Shown: positions 7,214 to 15,895 of the stretch, piece after piece
How the letters are laid out: every line of letters starts with the position of its first letter
Numbering within the stretch: position 1 is the first letter of the stretch
Virus record (IMG/VR): IMGVR_UViG_3300042554_000860
Coordinates: 1 to 31,383 of that record
Origin: a virus
DNA length: 31,383 nucleotides
Direction: 5' to 3' (one strand)
Made by a program: the position numbers and the translations under genes
Notes under the pieces: generated by a model
Databases searched by the model: none
Told to the model about the DNA's origin: nothing
What the model saw: only the letters and a program-made list of their open reading frames with translations

Positions 7214-7571
7214 CGCCATTGAGCGTGCGCTGGCCCTCTATGGGTCAGATTTTGCTAGGGTTCACGGGTTCTATTCCCAGTTTGGCTATTGTTACTCTGA
7301 GCCAGAAGCCTTAGTTCTCTTCCGTCCGTGCTTACGGGATAGGTTTTGGGAGATCAATCCAGCCAGCCCCGACTGTTGGTGGGTTGAGTTGGCGATAGGG
7401 GCAAAAGCACCAGCCATCTTTGCTAGAATCCTCCCGTGGTCACTACCTTACGTTGGCTGGCAACGCGGGGCTAGGAACGACCTAAAACCTCGCTTCTTCC
7501 CTTTCAACAAAGCCAAAGCACTCTATGAGCTTCAAGGTCGGTTCCCCTCCCCCTCCGCCAGCGCCTGTTAG
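7206..7571 (+). CDS. Virion-module hypothetical protein with non-ATG start
   Basis: About 121 residues if started at TTG 7206. No ATG or GTG fits: the only in-frame ATG (7098) would force a 116-base overlap with the fibre gene and a low-complexity N-terminus. ATT at 7218 is another option. The protein core reads YGSDFARVHGFYSQFGYCYS, then DCWWVELAIGAKAPAIFARI and PYVGWQRG, and ends near FNKAKALYEL. The WWV...PYVGW pattern recurs in small proteins next to internal-virion genes of podophages, but I cannot name a function. It overlaps the next gene by 47 bases. The position corresponds to that of T7 gene 13, though homology is not claimed. Confidence 0.55.
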   Translation: MPNAIERALALYGSDFARVHGFYSQFGYCYSEPEALVLFRPCLRDRFWEINPASPDCWWVELAIGAKAPAIFARILPWSLPYVGWQRGARNDLKPRFFPFNKAKALYELQGRFPSPSASAC

Positions 7572-9597
7572 CCCCGGACAATCTGCTGGTCAGTTCGTTC
7601 GGGAGATGGCCGATCCGGCCCTCCAGCAGCTCATCTTTCAGGCGGAATCCCAATATCGCCCGCAGTACACGGCGCTTAATCAGCGCGACCTTCAGAACAC
7701 CCTTCTGGGCGTTGCTCCGGGAACTGCGGAAGGGTTCTACGGCACTCTGGATTTGGCTGATATGGCGGCTCGCCGTCAGGCGGCGCTTGGTCAGAGCCTT
7801 CAGACGCAGGCTACGGAGTTTGGTCTTGCCCAACTTGGGGCATATGCCCCGCAAGCCCGTGACGCTTATTTGGCCGCAAATCCGCAGATGGCGGCGGCTC
7901 TGGGTCAGGCTGAGTCGATGGGTGGGCGGCAGGTTAGTGGCTATCTGAACGAGATGGGGCGGCTTGCAATGCAGACTCCCGAAAGGATGTCTGTTAACCC
8001 CTTCGCAGCCCCGGGCGGGTCCATTTATGGCAACGCCCAAGAACAAGCCCAGCGGGCTTTGGGCGCGGCCCAGCAGAACGCAATGGCAGGCGGGCAAACT
8101 GCTATGGCTGGTCAGGGTGTCAGCCCTGAGCTTCAGGCGCGGATGCAGAGTCTGGTTTCTAGTGCCCGAGCTGCTGATGCGGGCGGGATGCCGCAAGTCA
8201 GTATGCCGGGTGCGGTCCGGGCCGATCAGGTAACTTCCGGCGGCGTTCTTACTCCTGAGCGCGTTAATGCTGAACGTGTTGCGGCTGAGCGAGTGCGGGC
8301 CGGTCAGGTACAGGCTGGTACTGTGGGAGGCGGCGCTCTTGGGGAGTCGCTTTACAATCAGGCCCTTCAAGGCCAGCAGCTTAGTCAGCTCTCGCAAGCC
8401 CTCCAGCAGCAGGGGTTGGCGCGAGCTGCAACTCCGGGACAGCTTTCCCCGGAGGAAATCCGCGCAGCTACGCAGGGTTCTCGTGAGGGATTTGCCGCCT
8501 CTGGGCGTATTTCCGACAATGCTTCCATTGCGGGTGAGGCTCTGGCCCGTGCGGGGGCGGCCCGTGAGCGTTCTGTTCAGGATTTGGCAATGGCGCAGCA
8601 GATCAACCAGCAGCTACTTGGTGCCCAGCAGATGGGCCAGCAGCTTGCCACGGATGTTCTCCGCACGGACATCCAGCGCCAGCAGGGCAATGTTGGAACC
8701 CAGCTTCAAGCTGGTCAGTTTAACGTGGACGCGATGTTACGTGGTGACCTTGCCAACCAGCAGACCAACCTTCAGGCCAATTTGGCTAATCAGGATGCGT
8801 TTTTGCGAGCGTCACTTGCCAACCAGCAGGCTGGGATGCAGGCCGGTCAGTTCAACATCCAGAACGCTCAGGATGTGCAGCGTTTGAATCAGGCTGCCAA
8901 CTTGCAGGCTTCATTGGCGAATCAGGCCAATCAGCAGCGGGGATATGAGTTCGTGACTGGGACCAACTTGCAGGCCCAGCTTGCGAATCGGGACTTCGCC
9001 GCCCAGCAGGCCCAGCAGCGATTTGGCAATCTTGGCGCTGTCCTCGGTTCCGAGCAGGCGATGCTTGGTGCGGATCGGGCTTACGCCCTCCAGCAGGCTG
9101 GTCAGCAGCAGGGCGTTACGGCAGCCAGTCTTGGTCTCATTGGGTTCGGCCAGACTCCCTATGCTTTGGGTCTTGGGGCGCAGCAGCAGGGGATTAGTGC
9201 TGGTCAAATGGGGATGGGTCCGCAGCTCTTCGATCCGTCTGCTGGCATCAACCTCGGTCTCCAGAATGCGGCGAATCTGGGCAACTATCAGGCGGCTACC
9301 TATGGTGCGCGGGCGGGGGCTCAGGGCGCTATGATGGGCGGTTTGATGCAGGGTCTCGGGACTATTGGCGGCGCTGCTGTCGGGAAGTATTGCTGGGTAG
9401 CCCGAGAGGTGTATGGCGAGGACAACCCCAAGTGGGTGCTCTTCCGCGAGTGGCTTCTCTCCAAGGCTCCTGCGTGGTTCCGCAACCTCTACATCAAGCA
9501 CGGCGCGGAGTTTGCCGAGTTCATCAGCAACAAGCCGAAACTGAAGTCCCTAATCCGTCGTTGGATGGACAGCCGAATCAGCTACAACTTCGCTTAA
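7525..9597 (+). CDS. Putative internal virion (ejection) protein, Gln/Ala-rich
   Basis: 690 residues, ATG at 7525. A proline-rich start (VGSPPPPPAPVSPG) leads into a long Ala/Gln-rich, almost entirely helical body. Around residues 409-500 there is an 11-residue repeat built on LANQ. Residues 623-690 form a distinct Cys/Trp-rich domain (CWVAREVYG, FREWLLSKAPAWFRNLY, KHG) resembling the CFI-box (CFIATAxYG) pattern. It is the first of three large proteins in a row, in the position of ejection proteins that leave the head with the DNA and build a channel through the cell envelope. The virion role is inferred from composition and order. Confidence 0.62.
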   Translation: MSFKVGSPPPPPAPVSPGQSAGQFVREMADPALQQLIFQAESQYRPQYTALNQRDLQNTLLGVAPGTAEGFYGTLDLADMAARRQAALGQSLQTQATEFGLAQLGAYAPQARDAYLAANPQMAAALGQAESMGGRQVSGYLNEMGRLAMQTPERMSVNPFAAPGGSIYGNAQEQAQRALGAAQQNAMAGGQTAMAGQGVSPELQARMQSLVSSARAADAGGMPQVSMPGAVRADQVTSGGVLTPERVNAERVAAERVRAGQVQAGTVGGGALGESLYNQALQGQQLSQLSQALQQQGLARAATPGQLSPEEIRAATQGSREGFAASGRISDNASIAGEALARAGAARERSVQDLAMAQQINQQLLGAQQMGQQLATDVLRTDIQRQQGNVGTQLQAGQFNVDAMLRGDLANQQTNLQANLANQDAFLRASLANQQAGMQAGQFNIQNAQDVQRLNQAANLQASLANQANQQRGYEFVTGTNLQAQLANRDFAAQQAQQRFGNLGAVLGSEQAMLGADRAYALQQAGQQQGVTAASLGLIGFGQTPYALGLGAQQQGISAGQMGMGPQLFDPSAGINLGLQNAANLGNYQAATYGARAGAQGAMMGGLMQGLGTIGGAAVGKYCWVAREVYGEDNPKWVLFREWLLSKAPAWFRNLYIKHGAEFAEFISNKPKLKSLIRRWMDSRISYNFA

Positions 9598-9598
9598 T

Positions 9599-11014
9599 AT
9601 GGCTATCATTGGACAAGGCGTACAGGCTGGTCTTGGTCGCATTGACTACTCTCCCTATATGCAGGGAGCGGTGTCCGGGGCTCAGAGCATTGCTCAGGGG
9701 CTTGCAAGCCTAGGCCAGAACGTTGCCAAGGGCTTTGAGCAATACACCCTAAAGCAGGAAAAGAAGAAGCAGGAGGAGTCGGCTACCAATACTGTCGCCA
9801 ACATCTTCAAGGCTAGCCCATTTCTAGCTAAAAGCTTAAATATTCCACAGGACCAGAACGGTGAGTTCGACAAGGGTGCTCTCAAAGATTTCATCAAGGT
9901 GTATGGTCCGGGGCAGGCCGTGCAGGTAGCCTCTGCGCTAGACCAGATGACCCGTGCTCGTCAGCAGCAGGAAAAGGAACTGGCTGATCGTGCTCGTCTT
10001 GATCAGTTCCTTACCCAAACCCCTGCAGGGGCCGCTATTTCTGGCGGGACTAGCTTTGAGAACCTTCCGACTGGCACGGCTGCATTTCTGCCGCGTCAGT
10101 TTGGTAACGCTCAGGAGCTTCTTGTGGCCGGTCAGCGTGCCGGGATTCCGGTTACTCAGCTCCTTCCTGTGGCTGCTGGAATGGCGTCTTTGGGCAAGAC
10201 CGAGGCTGAGGCTCGTGCGCTTGGTCTAAAGACCGCTTCCGGCAAAAAGGTCTACAACAGCTTTGAAGCCGCTGCCAATGAGCTGAATCGTATGCAGGCG
10301 GGCGGACTTCTGCAAAAGGGTCAGGTCGGAAATGTGAAGTCCGAAGGCGATGGCTATGTGATTGAGACCTCCAGTATGCAGGTTCCCGACCCCGAGGCTA
10401 CTGCTCGCGTTGATTTGATCAAGGGGGCCTTGAATCAGGATATTGAAGCCGGACGTACTGCTCGTAATCTCGCCCCCGGCATCAACGATCTGAACAAGCT
10501 GTTCCAAGAGGGCCTCACGACGGACCGTCTGACCCCGTTCAAGACTCGCGCTATGTCCCTTGCGAAGGGGCTTGGCTTCACGGTTGACGAGAAGAAGTTG
10601 GAGCAGCTTGAGACTGCTGAGGCGTATATGACCCAGCAAATCCTTGGGTTTATCCAGCAGACGAAGGGCGCGGTTTCCAATAAGGAAAACGACCTATTCG
10701 CCTTGATGGGTCCGGGTATCCAGCGTTCGACGGCTACCAATCGGCGCTTGCTCAAGATTATGGACGACCGCCTTCGGCTGGAGGCGCAGATCGGCGATTT
10801 GGTAAGGACTGGTCTCGATAAGGGCTTGCCCTTTGAGGTTATTGGCAAGCGCCGTCAGGAGCTTATCGATAAGTACGACAAGTCGCTTCCTTCCATAGAA
10901 GACCTTGGCATTCAACCCGCCGCTCAAGCGGCTGCTGTTCCAGCACCGCCTGCTATGGCGTTCCCGTCCAAGGAGGAAATCGATGCTGAGAAGAAACGCC
11001 GGGGCATCAAATAA
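9599..11014 (+). CDS. Putative internal virion (ejection) protein
   Basis: 471 residues from ATG at 9599, one base after the previous stop. The N-terminus (MAIIGQGVQAGLGRIDYSPY, then GAVSGAQSIAQGLASLGQNV) resembles podophage internal core proteins, which often open with a 'Y-x-P-Y...G...I-A-x-G-I/L-x-x-L-G' segment. A charged coiled-coil-like stretch follows (KQEKKKQEES), then a mainly helical body with a basic C-terminus ending KKRRGIK. There is no enzymatic motif. It sits between two other large helical proteins, matching the three-protein ejection cassette of P22-like and T7-like phages. Its stop overlaps the next start (TAATG). Confidence 0.6.
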   Translation: MAIIGQGVQAGLGRIDYSPYMQGAVSGAQSIAQGLASLGQNVAKGFEQYTLKQEKKKQEESATNTVANIFKASPFLAKSLNIPQDQNGEFDKGALKDFIKVYGPGQAVQVASALDQMTRARQQQEKELADRARLDQFLTQTPAGAAISGGTSFENLPTGTAAFLPRQFGNAQELLVAGQRAGIPVTQLLPVAAGMASLGKTEAEARALGLKTASGKKVYNSFEAAANELNRMQAGGLLQKGQVGNVKSEGDGYVIETSSMQVPDPEATARVDLIKGALNQDIEAGRTARNLAPGINDLNKLFQEGLTTDRLTPFKTRAMSLAKGLGFTVDEKKLEQLETAEAYMTQQILGFIQQTKGAVSNKENDLFALMGPGIQRSTATNRRLLKIMDDRLRLEAQIGDLVRTGLDKGLPFEVIGKRRQELIDKYDKSLPSIEDLGIQPAAQAAAVPAPPAMAFPSKEEIDAEKKRRGIK

Positions 11015-13962
11015 TGGCAATCGACCTTAAAAAGCTTTCTGACGAAGAGCTGCTCGCGCTTGAGTCTGGTGACCTGACAAAGCTTTCAGATAAGGTTTTG
11101 CAGGACATCGAGAGCGTCGCTACTGAGGAGGAGCGCGGTGCGCGCCGAGTCCAACTGCCAACCTCGGCGTTTTCATCTGTTCGTCCTGAGTTTTCTGGAG
11201 CTAGTTTTGCCCCCCCCGAGGAGACTATGGCCCGTGGGGCGACGGCTGCTATGCGATATGGTGTTCCCATCGCTGCTGGAGTGGCTACTGGTGGTGTTGG
11301 TGCCGTTCCAGCACTTACTAGTGGCATATTCAGCACCCTAGGTGAGTCAGGTGCTCAGTTTCTTGAGAAGGCGGTTGGTGAGCGAAATAAGATTTCGGAA
11401 GCTGATATTGCTGCCGCGTTCGTTGGCGGCGCTGCTCCGGTATTCCAGTTCAAGCCCTCCGTGCTCGCAGATGCTTACGTGAAGCCTGCGGTCAAGAGCT
11501 TCCTTGCTACCCTTACCGGACAGATTGGAGCCAGCGAAGGAGCCCGTGCGATCCAGCGCGGCGAGTTCGCCGGGCTTGAATCGGAAACCACGATGGACAA
11601 GGCCAAGGAGGCGGTTGTTCGCTGGGGGCTTCCTGTAGCCATTAGCGGCATTGCTTCCAAGGTGCCACAGTTCGAGCAAGCCGCTGAGGACATTGCCGCC
11701 ATTCGCGCTGAAGGGCGTTCTCCCATCTTGATGGATGTGCGTCCCGACAAGGCGATGCTTGAGGCCAAGAACTTCAAGGCCGGTACGGACTTGGCTCGTA
11801 GTTTGGCGCGGGATATGGACATTGGCCTTGCTGATGTAGTCACGCGGGCCTTTGGGGATATGAGCCCTCAGTCGCAGGCCGAAATTGCGACGGCACTTAC
11901 TCCCTACGTTGGAAAGTTTGACGAGGCTAAGGCTAGTCTGGCGCGGGCGCGTGCTGTGGCGGAAAAGGCGCAATCCGACCTCAAAGTAGCGGAGTTCACC
12001 CGCAGCGAGGATCTAGCCAAGATTAAGACGGCTGCTGAAGCTGCCGGGATTGAGAAGCTGTTGGCCGAGCAGAACCTCGACACGGTTGTTACGCGCATCT
12101 TGGGCAATGATGCTCCGATCAAGACCAATCAGGTTGCGCTCGGTGCATTGCAGAAGCGCCTTAAGACGCTTTCTGCCGCCGCTGAGCAAGGCGTTGAGTC
12201 GGGGCTGGATGCGCTTTATGCCAATGCAGGCATTCGTTTGGACGATCCTGTGGTGTCTAAGCAGGATGTTCTCCGAAGCATTAATGCCCGTAAGGCTGTT
12301 GGTCGTGCTCTAGAAGCCACACCTTTGCAGGAAGATGCTTCGGCTGCCGTTGATGCTTTTTTTGGAAAACGGGATACGGCTACTCTTTTCGAGTTACGTA
12401 AGTTCCGGGATACGATTGCTAAGAACCTACCCGAAGGCACTACCGCCAATACAGTTGAACGCTATGCGTCGGCCATTTACGATTCGCTGAAGCAATCGTC
12501 CTATAGGTACATTGGGAGCAATTATCCGGAAGGCACGTTGGAGGCGTTTCGGCAGGCCCAGAATAGGGCTGCTGCCAACTTTACCACCCGGAAGGGCAGC
12601 GCCATTGAACTATTGAAGGAAGGTGGGTTTAAGCAGTTCTACGACGCCATCAAGGAAGAGGGCCCGATGGGCAATATGATGAGCGAGCTGACTGCCTACT
12701 CCAACTCCCTCGCCCGGCTGTTGGAGTCGGCCAAGCGTTCCGGTCAGGTTGGCAGGGCTTCGGATATCGCCGCCATCAATGTGGCCCGTAAGTTCAAGGA
12801 GGATGTCAACAACGTCATCCTAAACGGCATCATCGATGAGTCTATTGTTGGGCGCGAAGCTGGGCTTTCCAATGTCCAAGACGTAATCGACCCACAGAAG
12901 CTGATCAAGACCCTAGGCTACTTTGAGAGCAAAGGCTTCAGCCTGAAGCAACTTGGAATCGACAACAAAGAGGTCGGAAAGCTTATCAAGGCCAACGCCA
13001 AGGTCGGCAAGGAGCCTCTAACCGTTGATCAACTCAATGAGTTTATGGAGCTTCTCCCCTCCAATGGAGGGGACATTGCGGCGAACCGGCTTGCCTATCG
13101 TAAGGCGGTAGCCAATGCGATGATTGAGGGCGGTGCTAAGGAGAAGGCAGCGGCATTTGCTCGTGCCAAGAAGATTGCTGACGAGGCCAACCTTGAGCAG
13201 TCTACTCGGCAGTTGGAATACGACCGGGCGCTATCCGATCCTCTTACCCAGTTCTTTGCCGAGAATGGCAGTATGCTTCTCGGCAACGGTGCGCTTCAGA
13301 ACTCCAACTGGGTCGATACCATCATCAAGAAAGATCCGGGGACCATTGCTAGGTTTATGCAGTCCTTGGACGGTCGGCCCGAGATCCGCGCCAAGCTGAA
13401 GGACGCTGCGGTGGCCTATGCGGTGAAGCGGTTTATGCCCGATCCCGCGAAGGGTCCGGTTAAGTTAGATGCCGATCAGATCGTAGCTCCGTTTGTGAGC
13501 AATAACCGCGATATGATCACTATTCGCGACAACCTGAAGTCGTTCATTGGAGCGAAGGAATATGATCGTATGGTAGGTCTTGTGGTTGAGCCGCTGAGGA
13601 AGGTTATGGTCAATCGCCTTTCCCTCGGTCAGGACATCACTAACTACGCGCAGGACCTGAAGGGTCTCTTGTCTGCTCAGGGTCTTGCATCCGGTCGTTC
13701 AACGGCGGGTGTAATTGCCGCCAATGCGACGATCAATGCTGCCAACCTAGCCGAAAAGGGGTACTATCGGGTGATGTCGATGATTTGGCTCAATCCTGAG
13801 TATTCAGCTCAACTTGCCAAGGCGGGGTACGACCTGAACCGCTTCAAGCAACTGAGTGATCGCAATCGGATTGCAGTTGAGACATTGATGAAGCAGGACG
13901 AGGAAGACCGTCAGGCCGACCTTCAGCGCCAGTTCATCACACAAGGTCAGCCCACTCGCTGA
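11014..13962 (+). CDS. Large internal virion (ejection) protein
   Basis: 982 residues. The first 35 residues contain a tandem leucine/acidic motif (KKLSDEELLALESGDL, then TKLSDKVLQDIES), a signature seen at the N-terminus of several podophage internal proteins. Residues about 70-110 are hydrophobic and glycine-rich (PIAAGVATGGVGAVPALTSG) and could insert into a membrane. The rest is long, helical and charged. No transglycosylase motif is visible, unlike T7 gp16. It is the third and largest of the cassette, consistent with a protein that spans the periplasm during DNA injection. It ends 26 bases inside the convergent gene 13937-14188. Confidence 0.62.
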   Translation: MAIDLKKLSDEELLALESGDLTKLSDKVLQDIESVATEEERGARRVQLPTSAFSSVRPEFSGASFAPPEETMARGATAAMRYGVPIAAGVATGGVGAVPALTSGIFSTLGESGAQFLEKAVGERNKISEADIAAAFVGGAAPVFQFKPSVLADAYVKPAVKSFLATLTGQIGASEGARAIQRGEFAGLESETTMDKAKEAVVRWGLPVAISGIASKVPQFEQAAEDIAAIRAEGRSPILMDVRPDKAMLEAKNFKAGTDLARSLARDMDIGLADVVTRAFGDMSPQSQAEIATALTPYVGKFDEAKASLARARAVAEKAQSDLKVAEFTRSEDLAKIKTAAEAAGIEKLLAEQNLDTVVTRILGNDAPIKTNQVALGALQKRLKTLSAAAEQGVESGLDALYANAGIRLDDPVVSKQDVLRSINARKAVGRALEATPLQEDASAAVDAFFGKRDTATLFELRKFRDTIAKNLPEGTTANTVERYASAIYDSLKQSSYRYIGSNYPEGTLEAFRQAQNRAAANFTTRKGSAIELLKEGGFKQFYDAIKEEGPMGNMMSELTAYSNSLARLLESAKRSGQVGRASDIAAINVARKFKEDVNNVILNGIIDESIVGREAGLSNVQDVIDPQKLIKTLGYFESKGFSLKQLGIDNKEVGKLIKANAKVGKEPLTVDQLNEFMELLPSNGGDIAANRLAYRKAVANAMIEGGAKEKAAAFARAKKIADEANLEQSTRQLEYDRALSDPLTQFFAENGSMLLGNGALQNSNWVDTIIKKDPGTIARFMQSLDGRPEIRAKLKDAAVAYAVKRFMPDPAKGPVKLDADQIVAPFVSNNRDMITIRDNLKSFIGAKEYDRMVGLVVEPLRKVMVNRLSLGQDITNYAQDLKGLLSAQGLASGRSTAGVIAANATINAANLAEKGYYRVMSMIWLNPEYSAQLAKAGYDLNRFKQLSDRNRIAVETLMKQDEEDRQADLQRQFITQGQPTR

Positions 13963-14188
13963 TCCGTTCGTACCACCCCGGCTCCAGCCAGAACCGTTGC
14001 CCGTCCGTAGGGCCGGACCATATCTCCCCTAGGTAGGTCGGTTGGCCCGCGTCTGGGTGCGGGGCTGTACTCACAAGTGTGAACTTATGCCTGCTGACCG
14101 GCATTACGGTGAGCCCTTCCTTAGATTCCACCAGAACCCCCTCTACGTGGGGTTTGAACTGGTAGAGCGGCTCTAGTACGTCTTGCAC
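13937..14188 (-). CDS. Hypothetical protein (83 aa)
   Basis: GTG start at 14188 preceded by AAGGGG seven bases upstream, one of the better ribosome sites in the window, so I accept it as a gene although no family is recognised. The product is acidic to neutral, with a Trp/Tyr-rich second half (TYLGEIWSGPTDGQRFWL, EPGWYERISEW). It is the last gene of the minus-strand block and meets the plus-strand late block head-on, sharing 26 bases with the 3' end of the ejection gene. No signal peptide or membrane helix is seen. Confidence 0.6.
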   Translation of the reverse strand: MQDVLEPLYQFKPHVEGVLVESKEGLTVMPVSRHKFTLVSTAPHPDAGQPTYLGEIWSGPTDGQRFWLEPGWYERISEWADLV

Positions 14189-14232
14189 GGCAAAACCCCT
14201 TAAAATCGATTCTAGGGCACCCTGTGAGCGTT

Positions 14233-15090
14233 TTAGGAGGTGCCCCGAATGCGTAGTTCGATGTGATCCTCGCCCCCCACCCTAACCCGGACGGGGGTGA
14301 TTTCGAACTCAATCCACCCCAAGGAGGCGGGGGCACGCCCAGCATCCACGTTGTAGCTCACTTTCCCGGACTCGTAAGCTTTGAGGAAAGATCCGGTGCG
14401 GCCTCCCCAGATGGCGCGTTCCCGGATGACAGGCTCCTTCTTGGCTCCGCGCTTTAACTGGAGGCGGGGAAACAGGGGCAGACAGCCCTTCCCGTGGGTG
14501 TGGCCCATCAGGTAGATGTCAGCCTCGGTCCACGGCACCATATCCTGAACCGACTTGAACTGCCCGCCAATGGTAGCCCCGCCTCCCCTGCCGTGATGGG
14601 CGAAGATGGTCAGCATATGGCTGCGATTGCCGCGTTTACTCTTTAGGGTTATACCGACAATGGCAGACACCCCCAGAAACTTTGTGCCCAGAGCCGCCGC
14701 AAGTAGATGATCGGTAGTGTTGCCGTCACCAAGATCAAGATAGTGATTGCCGCCAAGAAGGCCAATGCAGCGCCCACGCATAAACTGCAACTCATTAGCA
14801 AGAGTCCGAGTAACGCCCTTATAAACATCTTTGAGAGTGTTCTTGGTAGTGTCGTGTAGAGGGCCGAGAACCATCCGCTCCGAGGTGCTCATCCCGTCCG
14901 TGTAGTCGCCCATCCCGAGGAATATGGCGTTCTTCTTGGATTTGGCGTAGGCCAAGAACTCCCGCCAATGCCCATCCGCGAACATATCGGAATCGCGGTG
15001 AACATCCCCGAATGGAATCAGGGTGAAGGGCTTGTTCTCCTCGATCTCCAGATCGACGAAGTGTCCGTAGAATTGGCCGCAGGTCTTCAT
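14233..15090 (-). CDS. Calcineurin-like metallophosphoesterase
   Basis: 285 residues. All core motifs of the dimetal phosphoesterase fold are present in order: GDVH (residues 28-31), GMGDYTDG (59-66), GGNHY (113-117), AHHG (164-167) and GHTHG (196-200). The enzyme should hydrolyse phosphomonoester or phosphodiester bonds using two metal ions; the substrate cannot be read from sequence. In phages such enzymes process nucleic acid ends, nucleotides or host signalling molecules. It follows two nucleases in a coupled cluster (ATGA overlap with the upstream HNH gene at 15087-15090), which favours a DNA-end or nucleotide role, as an SbcD-like activity, but no SbcC partner is present. Confidence 0.9.
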   Translation of the reverse strand: MKTCGQFYGHFVDLEIEENKPFTLIPFGDVHRDSDMFADGHWREFLAYAKSKKNAIFLGMGDYTDGMSTSERMVLGPLHDTTKNTLKDVYKGVTRTLANELQFMRGRCIGLLGGNHYLDLGDGNTTDHLLAAALGTKFLGVSAIVGITLKSKRGNRSHMLTIFAHHGRGGGATIGGQFKSVQDMVPWTEADIYLMGHTHGKGCLPLFPRLQLKRGAKKEPVIRERAIWGGRTGSFLKAYESGKVSYNVDAGRAPASLGWIEFEITPVRVRVGGEDHIELRIRGTS

Positions 15091-15440
15091 TTTCTGTTAG
15101 CCTTCCTTATCTCACGTTGCTGTGCGGTGACTTCCGAGTGGCATTCCGTACATAGAAGACGGAACCCATTGGCCTCGACAAAAAGCCGGGAGACGTACTC
15201 ATCCCATCCTCGGAATCCGCGTACAGGGTCCACGACGGGCTCGATGTGATCAATATGGGTTTCTGAATTGCCAACGACCTTTTTGCAGGCGGAGCAGACG
15301 TATTGATTTCGTCCAACTCTCGCAGCCTTGCGGCAAGTGTGCTTAGGCCCCCATCTCCCAGATGCCCGACGCAATGCAGATGTAATGAATGAACGGAATT
15401 TAGCGGCGCTCCAAGTTCCATTGTTGTAGGGCTTCAACAT
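15087..15440 (-). CDS. HNH endonuclease
   Basis: 117 residues. Zinc-binding pairs CSAC (C49, C52) and CTEC (C97, C100) enclose the catalytic segment HIDHIEPV (D64-H65) and are followed by H101, the C..C-x-DH-x-C..CH layout of HNH nucleases. It would nick or cut DNA with a single metal ion. In this phage it may act in host DNA breakdown, in packaging-associated nicking or as a free-standing homing enzyme; the sequence cannot separate these. It starts seven bases inside the upstream nuclease gene and ends on the phosphoesterase start, so all three should be translated together. Confidence 0.88.
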   Translation of the reverse strand: MLKPYNNGTWSAAKFRSFITSALRRASGRWGPKHTCRKAARVGRNQYVCSACKKVVGNSETHIDHIEPVVDPVRGFRGWDEYVSRLFVEANGFRLLCTECHSEVTAQQREIRKANRK

Positions 15441-15895
15441 TTCATCAAAGAGAGTGGTAGGTAGGCGTTGTCTCGCATTGCCGTTCCTCCATTGCAGGTG
15501 GCCTGCGTTGACGTTCGCTCCACCTTAACATCTACCGTCCACTCCCCCTGACTGTCGCACACCTTCCACCAGACCGTTTTGGTCTCTGGGATCAGGTAGA
15601 CGAGTAGCAGGCCGGGACACCGGAGTGACTTGGCTACCGACCTAAGCTTCTCCAGCTTTGAGAAGGTGACTAAGTAGGAGCCAAAGCCGGAAAGCTGCTG
15701 ATAGGTGAGATTGCGGGTTTTCACCTCCGCAACCCCTACGATGGACGAGCGCCACAGGATGGCGTCCACGTCCGCATCCGAGGTGTCGGTGGTAGTGGCA
15801 TAGCCCACCTTCTTGGCCTCACAGAACGATTGCAGACACAGATGCTGGTAGCTGATGTACCGGCGACCATTCTCCGTGTTGCAATCGAGGCTCAT
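15434..15895 (-). CDS. PD-(D/E)XK-like nuclease
   Basis: 153 residues. The segment DADVDAILWRSSIVGVAEVK places an acidic D44 on one strand and E57-x-K59 on the next, the core of the PD-(D/E)XK fold seen in restriction enzymes and Holliday-junction resolvases. The rest shows an alternating beta-alpha pattern (YISYQHLCLQSFCEAKKVGY in front, then CPGLLLVYLIPETKTVWWKV). No specificity domain is evident, so it may be a resolvase-like or structure-specific nuclease for branched replication DNA. Position between HNH and SWIM genes and ATGA coupling (15892-15895) support a DNA-processing role. Assigned on fold motif only. Confidence 0.68.
   Translation of the reverse strand: MSLDCNTENGRRYISYQHLCLQSFCEAKKVGYATTTDTSDADVDAILWRSSIVGVAEVKTRNLTYQQLSGFGSYLVTFSKLEKLRSVAKSLRCPGLLLVYLIPETKTVWWKVCDSQGEWTVDVKVERTSTQATCNGGTAMRDNAYLPLSLMKC

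Noticed and set aside
7504-8397. 297-codon open frame on the minus strand
   Set aside because: Mirror frame of the Gln/Ala-rich ejection gene; product composition is typical of a shadow frame.
14215-14245. GGGCACC...GGTGCCC stem as a terminator for the phosphoesterase gene
   Set aside because: The loop is 17 bases, no T-run follows, and one arm covers the end of the coding sequence.
14233-15090. SbcCD/Mre11-type complex
   Set aside because: The metal motifs fit the superfamily, but there is no SbcC/Rad50 ATPase in the window, so only the general fold is called.
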